A stretch of DNA of 64,000 bases, from positions 4,107,408 through 4,171,407 of the forward strand of contig NC_058513.1 of assembly GCF_020382885.2 (NCBI RefSeq), in the 5' to 3' direction. A program made the translations under genes and the position numbers. Source of the stretch: Scatophagus argus (Eukaryota; Chordata; Actinopteri; Scatophagidae). Within the stretch, counting starts at the first letter, position 1. Each line of letters starts with the position of its first letter. Below the pieces are notes generated by a model, which was given only the letters and a program-made list of their open reading frames with translations, ran no database searches and was not told where the DNA came from. Below, piece by piece: positions 12,946 to 22,924 of the stretch.

Positions 12946-14668
12946 GGTACTGGATGCTACTCACTGTTTACTTACTCATCGACTAACATTATCATTCATT
13001 TGGAGATGTGCTTTCGAGCTAACATTTAACCTTCTTTAAAACCCTTTTCCCCCCTTTTTGCATCAACTCCTTAAGGAACATTAATGATTGTCAATTTGCT
13101 GTGATAACAATCTCTCTCTATAGTATTCAATTAGTTTTTCAACTGCCAAAATCATACTGTATAACCATAATGTAGGAATAATCAGGTAAAAACAAATAAA
13201 CAAATGGTTGATATTGATTGTAATCAGTGCTGAATGATCTGTTATCATTCGTTTGTTTGAAATACTGTAGGCTTTACTTTTAAACTGCAACAAAGATGTT
13301 TGTAGTTTCACCTTATCGCTGTTGGTCCACAGTGACGACATTACCGACTGGCTCTTTAATGTGAATATTAGACAGCGCCGGCAGCGACAAACCCAATCAG
13401 CATTTCTCAGTAAGGGAGGTGTGAGTATTGAAGTCCGCTGGTAATTTTCTTTTTGATCAGAATTGTTGTGACAAAATTACCCTGAGGACATCTCTCATTG
13501 GTAGTGACTGTTTCAATAATCTGCAGCTGTAATGGTCTGTCTGCTGAGCGAAGATAGCAAAAACCTTATTGAAAGGCGTTTCCATCCACCAGCCACAGGG
13601 ACCATGTTAAAAATATGCTAGGTTTCATGTAAAAGAGAAGCCATTCATCTAAAACCATATTAACAGCACTCTAGACACCAAAGTATAAAACATCATCTCT
13701 AATTTTGCCCACTTGAAATGATCTTTGGGAGGTTATTGCAGCATTAGATGGAAAGTAGTGTATGATTTCAAAAAGCAATATAAAACCCATTAAAAATAAC
13801 AGTATCTTGAGTAACTCTAGTACATGCATAGCCTTTGAGTGGCCGTCAGGGAGGTACAGTAATCAGGTGAATATTAGTCTATGTCAGGTGTGGTTGCTGA
13901 AGAGTTTGGCTTCATTTGTCCATTTGTTTGGACTTAATTTCCACAGACTTTGAAGGGTTTTAATAGGGACTATTACTAGACAGAGGCAGAAATCTCGGAG
14001 ATAGAATCCGGAAGCAATGAAACCCATCTGTATTAACAAATACCACAAAGACAATTGAGAAAACACATTGTACAAGTATAAAACAATGGGGAATGGCCCT
14101 TTAAACTGACTGAGAGAAGCAATCCTGCAGAAAAACAAGGTTTGCTTCTGTGAAGTACTGTCACTTCCACAATAGAATAAAGCTCCAAATATCAATACAT
14201 CCCTTCAAATATGCTGGCATGATCTTCTCTTCAAATTTGTGGAGTTTATGATTTATTAAATGCTTAAATTCTGTCCAAGTGTGATCATCAGCCTGTTTGC
14301 AACATCTATAGTACCACGGTGCTCTCCATGGTGCTGATCCTGCTGCTGGGAGCATTAGAGCATTTTTTTTTTCAAGTTTCGTTCTCGTTTAATTTCTTTA
14401 AGTTTCTGTAAGTTATTAATAACTGTCACTTACTGAACCCGCCCGCCTGAGCCTGTCATCTTTTCTTGTCAGGTGACCCAAACCCACCCCACTCACAGGT
14501 GTTGACTCATGCATCACTGTTATTCACCGAAACAATTTCAGTGACAAGTTTGTGCTCTTCAGAACAGCATGTTACACGTGTGCTGCTGTGATTAATGTTT
14601 TGACTAGGTTTTGGATTAAACGCAGTTTGGTTAGCGTTATGGAAAGATGGGTTAGGGTATATATAGTG
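12946..14668. other. non-coding DNA, nothing recognised
   Basis: Short frames only. No exon-like or repeat signal was recognised. Confidence 0.55.
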
Positions 14669-14955
14669 ATACACTATATGGACAAAAGTCACTGACTTTG
14701 CATTCTAAAAACTTTAACATTACATTAATATGGAGGTGGGGCACAGTCATGCTGGAATAGAAAAGTGACTTCCCCAAAACTGCTTCCCCAAAAATGGAAA
14801 CACAGCATTGTCCAGAATGTCTTGGCACACTGAAGGATGAAGGTTTCCCTTCACTGGAACTAAGAGGCCAAGCCAAACCCCTGAAAAATGGCCCCATACT
14901 ACACTTGAATTCAATAACAAAGAGGTGTGTTTAAATACTTTCGTCTATATTGTTT
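14669..14955 (-). mobile_element. Tc1-like transposon deletion derivative (copy 3)
   Basis: It starts ACACTATATGGACAAAAGTC and ends near 'aaatactttcgtctatattg', a decayed inverted terminus. Inside is reverse-complement transposase sequence ('tgtccagaatgtcttggcac', 'ttcccttcactggaactaag'). On the minus strand a frame reads GLAWPLSSSEGKPSSFS, an out-of-frame shadow of the transposase. Most of the transposase is deleted. Confidence 0.8.
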
Positions 14956-15566
14956 ATATATCTTAACAATAAATGTAGTGTATTAACTATATATTCTATC
15001 TATATTAATGTCACCTGACTTCTTCCTGTTTTCGGCCACTTACTGAAATGAGTGATGCTTTCATTCTTGGGATGGTCTTGATTAAAGAAACTGACGTTCA
15101 GTATATAGAGAAACCTCCCTGTCCATGGTGTCCCTGCTGAAGATATCAAGATATTACATAGATCAATAAAGGAGCAAAACTAAAATCACTTTGGAAATAC
15201 AAACCTCCCCAGGACAGAGAAAATATTTTGACTCTCTACAGTAAGTGTAGTTTAGACATTTAAAATGATGCTGAGGGCAGCCGCTTTATTCAGAATGACT
15301 TGGCTGCAACAGTTGAGTTTATTTGGAGCAGCTTAGTGTGTTTGTGATTTTTGCTTTGTGTGTGCCAAAGGGCATGCAAACTGTGTTCTGTAATGTTGTA
15401 GATACTAAAGTGTCATGGTGGATATTACTAATACATTGTAGTATGTACTGTGTGTGGATGATTTATGGTAAATGCATTCTGAATCCAAGCTTATGGAAGC
15501 TTGCAAGTGTACTACGTAAAGTGGATGTAATGTCCCTCATTGCTTAATTAATACCCTTTGTTGTGA

Positions 15567-15605
15567 TCACCTTGGAGTCTACCTGCCAGGTAGACTCCAA
15601 GGTGA
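15567..15605. repeat. 39-bp near-perfect palindrome
   Basis: Left arm 15567-15585 (TCACCTTGGAGTCTACCTG) is the exact reverse complement of 15587-15605, with one base between. U2 has only the left arm at the matching place (from about 33297), so the right arm is a unit-specific gain or loss. No gene function is implied. Confidence 0.95.
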
Positions 15606-16347
15606 GCAGTACACAACGTATAACAATGTGCAGCGTATAACTGACACATGGTTTAACTAGGTTCACCCCCCTTAAATTCTCAGCCCTGTCCTCTCCCACT
15701 ATCCATTTACCCCCTTTAATTTGTCCTCTTTTCATGGCCTTTGTGATTGACACTGTGACACTCTACCTCTGCCCTTTCCTATCACTATCTCCTTTCCAGC
15801 TATCCACTCTATTTCACCTTCCAGCTCATATCAGACTTTGGTAGACCTTTCCTTTATTACTACTGTGCTTGTTAAATCTGAAAAGCAGAGTGTTTCTAAT
15901 TGATGCAGGTTTTGCCCTTGAGTGCTATTTGGATGTCATTCAGTTGAACTTTCCACATTAAGCCTCCATGTCATCTCACCTTCCCTTAAAACTGTCATGT
16001 TGAAAGATTATGGTTTAGAATTATGGTTTAAAGAGTAGCTGAAAAGGCATACACAGCACAGAGGCTGGGGTAAATTAACCATAATTACCACACAGAAGAC
16101 ACACTTTGTGTTTAACAGTGATATATTATTGTGTGATGTGATGCAATTTAACTGCATCACATTAGGCCTGCTTGGCAACTGCTTAATTTCACTATAGGTC
16201 GAACATGTCAAATACACTGTAGGCTACAGTAAGTTAAAATTTGCATGTTGGCTTTTTGAGGTTGAGATGTGTGCCACCAGAAGCTTGAGACTTTCTCTGA
16301 TGTCTTCTCCTTGTCCTCAGATGAAGATTCCTTGTCAGGTGAATATT
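15606..16347. other. non-coding DNA shared with U2
   Basis: Aligned by eye to about 33330-34127 of U2. U2 has an extra segment (about 33412-33496) that U1 lacks. No coding signal; the short frames are conserved only because the duplication is recent. Confidence 0.6.
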
Positions 16348-16655
16348 GTCGGGTCATTGATCGCCCCGGCAGGGTTCACCCTGGTCTGGTCGGCAGTCAA
16401 TTGCAGGGCTGCCATGCAAAGACAGACAACCACACACTCACATATGCACACCTAGGGGCAATGTAGAGTAGTCAATTAACCTAATGTGCATATTTTTGAG
16501 ATTGTGGGTGGAAGCTGGAGTACCTGGAGAAAACCCACGCAGGCACAGGGAGAACATGAAAACTCCACACAGAAGGGCCAGACCGGGATTCAAACCTGGA
16601 ACCCTCTTGCTGTGAAGCAACAGTGCTAACCACTGTACCACCGTGCCGACCACCG
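16348..16655 (-). repeat. GGAT-type SINE-like repeat, U1-specific
   Basis: This is the reverse complement of the repeat at 36443-36800. It shows 'gtggtacagtggttagcac' on the minus strand, a B-box-like word, 'gtttgcatgttctccctg' type sequence and 'gactggcggtgaacc' type sequence. It lies where U1 and U2 diverge (U2 has unrelated sequence at 34128-34709), so it is either inserted in U1 or part of a replaced segment. Confidence 0.75.
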
Positions 16656-17639
16656 ATATAACATTATATTCACAACTCAAATGTTTAGCTTATTGAAGAG
16701 GCTTATTGTAGGAGTTACTGGAGGTTCATTTTTAAATATAAAAATATTTAGGTCAGAGTGATACCAGAAGAGACAGAAGAGCAGATCTGAGGGATGTTGA
16801 TGGAAATGCACACATATTTGGGGACTGAAGTGGAGGGGTGGCAGTGAATTCTGGCTGTCAAGTTGGCCATATGGGTGCTGATTTTATTTTATTTGTAAAC
16901 AAAAAATACAGTACAGAAATAATACAGTTTTCTTGTTGGATGTGCAGTATGTGAGGTGGAGTTTGTTTGATCTGGAGGAGGAGATTAACCTGTGTTAGCT
17001 CTGACTGTGTATCTGTTGGTTACTAACTAACTTACATCACCTACTGCTGTGTGGGCTCAGTCACTCAGTCCATGTGTTGCACAGCTGCAGATATCACATT
17101 GGAGAATTTTTTTTCAAACAGGAAGCTTGAGTTAGCTCCACTGTTATTTATTTCCACTTTCATTGGAATATTAAATAATTTTGCTGGTTTTACAAATGCA
17201 GGTACAAATACAAATACTGGCCTCTTCTTAGTGCAAACATCCATGATGGAATATAGTAACAGCAGCAACAAAACATAAAAATAAGTGATATTTGCTTCTA
17301 TTATGTTAAAAAGTGCTATCCATCCATTCAAAATTAAAGAAGGAAGATGATTTTTGTTTGTGTACCACATTTTGATTGAATTAGATTAGATTATTAGATT
17401 AAGATCTTGAAATTTCAGCACACTGAAAACTTTTAGGCTTTAAAGCTTTCAGCCGTCATTTGAGACAGTGATAAAATCTGTGAGTGTTTCACTTCCTCAT
17501 GTTCTCGGTGAAATAGTACTGAGATGGTTTGGAACCAGCCTTGTTTTTTTATATTTTTAAATTTGTTTACTATTGTTTCCAGTTAATGGTACAGGACTGA
17601 GAGGCTCCATGTTATGGGCTCCTTGAGGCCTCACTTTGG
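16656..17639. other. non-coding DNA; homology to U2 resumes at 16926
   Basis: 16656-16925 has no counterpart in U2. From 'gttttcttgttggatgtgcag' onward it matches U2 from about 34710. No exon was recognised. Confidence 0.6.
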
Positions 17640-17940
17640 TACAGCAATGTTTGAGCCATGTTTGCCATTCTAGTTTGGTTTGTTAGTATGCTAACATTTT
17701 CTAATTAGCTTGAAAAAAGGACCACTGAGGCTTGTGAGAACATTCACAGTTTTGCAAATGTTTGATTGTAAACTAAAGTTGGTTAGTTAGTTGAGCTCAG
17801 GAGATCGGCAGAGTTATTGCACGTTATCCTGAGGGAGACATCAATATAAGTAACAAATTTGGTGGCAATATTTCAGTTGAGAACATCTGTCAAGTTTTGG
17901 ACTGACGATTGACAGACAGACCAACGGACAATACCATCCT
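17640..17940 (+). repeat. dispersed fish repeat copy
   Basis: It contains 'gttagtatgctaacatttt', 'ctaattagctt', 'gacatcaatataagtaac', 'aaatttggtggcaatatttc' and 'gacagacagaccaacgg'. This is the usual word order of the dispersed repeat seen elsewhere in the window. It is shared with U2 (35490-35765), so it predates the duplication. Confidence 0.5.
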
Positions 17941-18878
17941 CAGAAATGCCACAGGTATCCTGTTTGCTTACATAGATGTGCAGTGTCTCTTGCAACCTGC
18001 ATGACAAACACTAACCTACAGTCAGAGTCCATTGCAGTCAACCTTGTGCACTCATCGATGTATTGTGAACTGTGGCACAGCCTTTGGAGCACAATGATAT
18101 ATGATACAAACTCGGTTCTAGCTATGCTGCAATTAGATGTGAATAGTTTGTCCTGAAGCACAGTGAAGCAGCACTGTGGCTACCGTATCAAAGACTCTTG
18201 GACATTCAATAACGGCAAACCTAATCAATAACTTGTCCTGGTGAGGAGCGACAGGGATGGAGAGAAGAAATAAGGGAGAGGGTGTACCCACAGAGAGGCA
18301 GAGAGTTTGAAGTGATGCATCAGAGAGAACCGTGTAGAAGTGATCACGGAGAGGCTTCAGAAGGCTGCAGGTGGGAGGTAAATAAGGGCATTGGTATGAT
18401 GACAACGATAACATGCATGGTGACAATATTGTCCCATGCAGAAAGGGAGAGACGACAAAGGCAGGCAAGAGCAGCAAGGGAAAGAACGAATGATCACCTC
18501 AGCAGCACATAGCGGGGCGGCTGAGTGCGAAAATCATTCAGATGGTGATACGAGCATGAAATGGTGCATGTGCTTCACCATTAGCCTTATTATTAAGATG
18601 TTAACATTAGTCAAATGAAAATCCAACATGGTCAACAGTTTTTGGTTTGGAAAGAAACTTCATCTTGCAGTACATTTTAAACAAGGAAATAAAGCGATTT
18701 GGCATGAAATGTTGATGGAGCAGTGAATAGGTCAAGTACACAGCAAAATTGGCGTTTATGCATTTTGGAAAAGAGCTCTTCATTTGTAGAGTCCATTCCT
18801 GTTTTGAAACACTTACACATTCTATTTATACATTGTCTTGGTTTGTTTTATTTATTCATTAGTTTTGGAAGGTTTAAA
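17941..18878. other. non-coding DNA; includes U2-specific junction
   Basis: At 18152 ('cacagtgaagcagc') U1 passes directly between two points that in U2 are separated by 2.5 kb (35997-38505). No coding signal was recognised. The frame at 18133-18477 is on the wrong side of this junction and is broken in U2. Confidence 0.6.
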
Positions 18879-19253
18879 TCAATTTGCAGTATCAGTAGTA
18901 CTGGACCAGCCATACGTGTTGACTGCATAGCTCTCTAAGGTCTGCATATTAGTGCCATGATTGACTGGTGGATGTTGGCAAAGTTTTGAGAAGAGAAATG
19001 TGGCCTCATCATACACATTCCAAGTGTCCCGAGCAGACTTATTTAACTTGCCTTGAAATGTTGACACAACATCAGAACCAATAAAAGCACAGAAGAACAG
19101 GATTCCTCCTGCTTTTTCTAGCTCAAGTGTAGAGCAGATTTCATGGACGGATCTATTTATATTTTCAGGCTTAGTCCTTGACCAAAGACAATTCAGTTTT
19201 GCAAGAACCGACTCTTGAAGGGAATGAAAACAGAATCCCGCCACTACAATCAC
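18879..19253 (-). pseudogene. relic of an uncharacterised repetitive-protein domain (U1 copy)
   Basis: A 124-codon frame contains SVHEICSTLELEKAGGIL, then FFCAFIGSDVVSTFQGKLNK, then SARDTWNVYDEATFLFSKL and MQTLESYAVNTYGW. This order resembles a domain that recurs in uncharacterised, often repetitive, proteins of fish and invertebrates (typical core: H-A-x-T-G-C-D-T-x-S-x-F followed by G-K-x-K/N-x-A-W). Here the core Cys is Ser and the His is Cys, so it looks decayed. There is no upstream exon or known element around it. It is probably a mobile-element fragment; this is a similarity judgement from memory of the motif. Confidence 0.4.
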
Positions 19254-19364
19254 ATATGTTTCATTTAATCAAAACCTTGCTGCCATAGAGGACTGAATCG
19301 TTTGCATGCACAAATGTTCGTGTCTTTCTCTTCATGAGTGCAGGGAGATCCATTGTTGAGACAC

Positions 19365-19820
19365 TGTCATGCTTGGTGTTTTCTGCTATGCTTTGTCTTT
19401 TGGTTTTGAGTCCATGTGTCATGTTCCATGTGTGTTTTGTGTTTCCATGTATTAGGTTCAAGGTTTTTGTCCTGTTTGATTTTGAAAGTCCTCCGTTCAG
19501 GTCAGGAAACCTTTTGTCTTGCCAGGCGTTTTTTGCCACAGTATTTTCTTAGATCCCTGGTCACAGTAAGAGTGAGCCTGTTTTGTTTAGTTTTTTGATT
19601 TTTGAAAATAAAGACCATTGTTTGGACCTCTGCCTCGCCTACCTGCCTTTTTGACTCTGCATCGGGGCTCAGCCTTTTTCTGCGTCAGCGACACCAATTG
19701 TGACAGAACGCACTGACCAGAATGAACTCCGCAGAGTCTCCTTATGCGGGCACCGGACTGGCGACCCGGCTTTCCAGTTTGGTCGACCTCTGGGAGGAGC
19801 AGATGTGCCGCTTCAGGTAG
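19365..19820 (+). mobile_element. Tf1/sushi-like LTR plus gag start (U1 copy)
   Basis: The LTR-like part runs 19365-19705, opening TGTCA and closing TGACA, with AATAAA at 19607 and a CT-rich U5-like end. About 16 bp after it an open frame starts (19722-19820, 32 codons: MNSAESPYAG ... EEQMCRFR, stop). This is the layout of a sushi-family LTR followed by the Gag start. The rest of gag, pol and the second LTR are absent. The same truncated fragment sits in U2 and U3, so it predates the duplication. Confidence 0.65.
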
Positions 19821-20587
19821 CAGTGTTGATGGTCGATAGTTTAGTATGTTCAAAGTTTTTGAAAAGTTGAAAGGTAAGCTTTTCACATTTTCCATCTCTA
19901 ACGAGGATCTTCTCACAGAGAAGGAATATTGAGATCTGACCAACAAAAGAACAGCGTCAGAAGTATCAGCAGTAATAGCACCACAAAGGAACGAAGAATG
20001 TACACCTTCTTTTTTCTACTTTTATCATTCAGTGTTTGGGGTGTGACGATCCTCCATGATTTGATTTGACTTTGACAGTTTTAAATTTAATCTTTTTTTT
20101 CAGCACTGGCAGCTATGACCTTCAAGTCTTGATTTGTAAAGATCAACGGATGACTGCATGTGTGTTCTAGTAAAACTGAAGTGCTGGATTTTTTTCCCTT
20201 TTGCACAGTGTGCAACAATATTCAAGTAATCTTTATGCTATAGATTAGCACATGTACATGCTGATGAAATGCATGAATACATGACATATAAACACTTATA
20301 TAAACACAGTAAAACCATTTTATTGTTAAATATAAGCATAAATTATGTTGCTGCAAAACAAGTAAATGCTGTAGCTGACCAGCAAAGCTTCAAAAAACAG
20401 TAAAAATGTAACAGAGATACTCCCTCTATTTGGATTCTCTGGCTCTCTGTCCCCTTATAGATCAGCACTGTGAAGATGGCACCACCATGTAGAACTCCAT
20501 GTTTAGTACTTCTTAAATCAGGCAAATTCTTCTTATTTCTCTTATTTTTAAGGTAAAAGTTGTGATACATATCTTTTTTTTCAGAAT
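19821..20587. other. non-coding DNA downstream of the coiled-coil gene
   Basis: It is shared with U2 and U3 apart from indels. U1 lacks the segment corresponding to about 56860-56975 of U3. A minus-strand 75-codon frame (20343-20570) is identical in all units but lies beyond the poly(A) signal and shows no domain. Confidence 0.6.
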
Positions 20588-20593
20588 TTTATT
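20588..20593 (-). terminator. poly(A) signal of coiled-coil gene copy 1
   Basis: AATAAA on the minus strand lies 83 bp past the predicted stop codon, followed about 8 bp later by an A-run. The position is conserved in U2 and U3. Confidence 0.6.
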
Positions 20594-20675
20594 TAAATTC
20601 TGTTTTCAAGAAAGACATGAAAGTAGGAGCAAGTAGAGAGAAAGAGAGAAGGAAAGATACGAAGAGGAGGTGGTC

Positions 20676-22396
20676 TTAGGGGTTAGGGTAAAGGGTGGGG
20701 TGAGTTGAGGGAGGCGAGTCGTCCTGAAAAGGACAAGTAGCAGAAAAACTGCCTTTGCTGCTGTTCCATTTCTGCAGCCTGCAGCTCCACAAGTTCTTCT
20801 TCTGCTTGGGTTCTGCCTTTGCTTTTGTCAGTTGCTATAAAGAGAAAAACAGTGTGTTTTATTTCACGTCCACAAGTCCAATGAAAAATACTGTTAGAAT
20901 CAAAAAGATGAGATGTGACTGCTTACCTGAAGCTGGAAGGGAATCTTTGTGAGGTGCTGGAGCTCCTTTTTCCTCTCTGCTTCTTCATTGTTCCATATTT
21001 TCTCTTTCACCAGCAGCGTCTCCTCCAGATCTCTCTTTTCTTGTTTCCACTGCTGGGCTCTTCTCTCCCAAGTCTCAGACAATAGAAAGAGCTCCTTTGT
21101 GGACTGAAGCTGACTGTCTGAGAGCTCCTTCTCAAAGCTCTGTTTTGCCTGGGAAAACTGTTTCTGGAAGCTCCTTTCTTTTTCTTCCAGCACTTTCTTG
21201 AAGCCCTTCTCTTGCTCTAAGAGCTTCTTCTGGTGGCTCACATTACTTTCAGCCAACTGACTTTGGATCTTCTGCTCCAAAGCCTCACATGTCTGTCTGC
21301 TCTGTTTCAGAGCTGACTGTGTGGCGTCCAGCTGGGCCAAAGTGTCAGTGTGAGCCTTAGCATGAGCTCTTTTGTCATCAGCTCTGCTGACCAGCTTATC
21401 TTTCTCTTGGAGGACTTCCTCAAGCTGGCTGACTTTCCTCTGCCACTTTTCTTCCACGCTTTTCAGTTTAGTGGACTTTTTCCACTCATCAAGAGATGCT
21501 TTCACCCCCTCTGCTTCTTTGTGCTTCAGTATGTTCTCTTTCACCAGCAGCGTCTCCTCCAGATCTCTCTTTTCTTGTTTCCACTGCTGGGCTCTTCTCT
21601 CCCAAGTCTCAGACAATAGGAAGAGCTCCTTTGAGGACTGAAGCTGACTGTCTGAGAGCTCCTTCTTAAAGCTCTGGTTTGCCTGGGAAAGCTCTTTCTG
21701 GAAGGTCTTTTCTTTTTCTTCCATCTCTTTCTGGAAGGTCTTTTCTTTTTCTTCCATCTCTTTCTGGAAGGTCTTTTCTTTTTCTTCCAGTTGTCTCTGG
21801 AAACTCCTCACTTTTTCTTCAAGCTCTTTCTTGAAGCCCTTCTCTTGCTCTAACAGCTTCTTCTGGTGGCTCACGTTCCTTTCAGCCAACTGACTTTGGA
21901 TCTTCTGCTCCAAAGCCTCACAGGTCTGTCTGCTCTGTTTCAAAGCTGACTCTGTGACACCCAGCTGGGCCAAGGTATCAATGTGAGCCTTAGCACGGGC
22001 TCTTCTTTTGTTATCAGCCTGCCTGACCAGCTTATCTTTCTGTAGGAGGAGTTCCTCAAGCTGGCTGACTTTCCTCTGCCACTTTTCTTCCACACTGTTC
22101 AGTTTGGTGGACTTTTTCCATTCATCAAGAGATGCTCTCACCCTCTCTGTTTCTTTGCTCTGAGCGTGGAGCCTCTTTCTTACATAGAAGATCTCCTCTT
22201 CTTTCTTTTTCAGTTCATGCTCTGCCTTCTCACGCTCTTTCTTGATAGCTGTGTAGTAATTTTCCTCTAGAGCAGAGAGGTTGCGCTGAAGACAGCTGAT
22301 TTTGTTTTCTTTGCGTCTGATCTCGTCTTTGGCCTCTTGGAGCTCAGCCTTTAATTTTTTATTTTCCTCATCAAAGGAAATGTCCTCCATTTCCAT
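20676..22396 (-). CDS. coiled-coil repeat protein, copy 1 (two modules)
   Basis: Function unknown. A protein of about 542 residues is predicted, almost entirely charged heptad/hendecad coiled coil (runs of E, K, Q; W only in module motifs), with no signal peptide or membrane segment. Exon A is 20927-22396; a 92-bp GT-AG intron follows (donor CAG|GTAAGC, acceptor TTTATAG); exon B is 20676-20834 with a stop. ATG at 22396 was chosen because a good acceptor (CACACAG|GCGGAC) lies just upstream, making the eight codons before it intronic or UTR. Residues 1-86 are a unique head (MEMEDISFDEENKK...). Module 1 is about 87-298 and module 2 about 299-490, each with EEKWQRKVSQLEE, QTCEALEQKIQSQ and LFLLSETWE. 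Module 1 carries three 11-residue repeats (EKTFQKEMEEK type). Compared with U2 the middle module is missing. A further 5' exon probably exists. Confidence 0.72.
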
Positions 22397-22657
22397 GATG
22401 TCCGCCTGTGTGAAATACATTTGAAGAAATACATGAAAACATCTTCATTTCACAGATTAAGAAAAGTGTTGGTGTTTGTTTTTTTGTCCATTTATTTGAC
22501 AGTGACACCTAAAGCAAAAGAGTTTGTATGTGAAAAGACTTCACATTATGAATTTGTAATTAGTCGGAAATATAATCTCATTCATCAAATCATTAATCAT
22601 TAATTAAATCAGTTTTAACAGCTGAAGCTTTTGAGGAAAAAAACTATGAACAAACAG
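22397..22657. other. probable intron or 5' region of coiled-coil gene copy 1
   Basis: The minus strand shows a splice acceptor (AG at 22407-22406, in TTTCACACAG) directly upstream of the start codon. No first exon or promoter could be recognised in this AT-rich stretch. Confidence 0.5.
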
Positions 22658-22882
22658 TTAAACAAGAGGAAGTTTCTCTCCAAGAGCAGTAGTGACTAAA
22701 ATGTGTAAAGTGTCTCCTGGTTTGAACATCTCACCCAGCTGGGTTGGCTGTCTCTTCTCTCCATGGTGGTGGATGATACTGACAACGAGCACGTGAGACG
22801 CAGGATAGGTTGTAGAAGTAAGATTTCTTTGGTCGATCAGATAATTTCCTCTGAAGACACACACGTTTTCTTTGTTCGACTG
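22658..22882 (-). CDS. unidentified terminal exon (U1 copy)
   Basis: A 74-codon open exon follows a strong acceptor on the minus strand (CTTCACCCTCAG|CAGTCG) and ends in TAA. The peptide has normal globular composition with hydrophobic stretches (ASHVLVVSII, TLHILVTTAL) and the sequence QLGEMFKPGD. I do not recognise the family. It lies 260 bp upstream of the coiled-coil start on the same strand, so it could be the last exon of an upstream gene or an alternative end. No poly(A) signal was seen close behind it, which weakens the call. Confidence 0.35.
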   Translation of the reverse strand, partial: QSNKENVCVFRGNYLIDQRNLTSTTYPASHVLVVSIIHHHGEKRQPTQLGEMFKPGDTLHILVTTALGEKLPLV

Positions 22883-22924
22883 CTGAGGGTGAAGCGAGTG
22901 TGTTGGTTCTGAGTGAATGTACAC

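Noticed and set aside
18133..18477. 114-codon minus-strand frame present in all units
   Set aside because: Its end differs between units because it crosses the 18152 joint; no domain, and it is conserved only through duplication.
21350..21641. Plus-strand open frames of about 89 codons inside the coiled-coil exon (also in U2 and U3)
   Set aside because: They are antisense shadows of a long low-complexity exon; Ser/Phe/Leu-rich composition is what the complement of E/K/Q codons gives.
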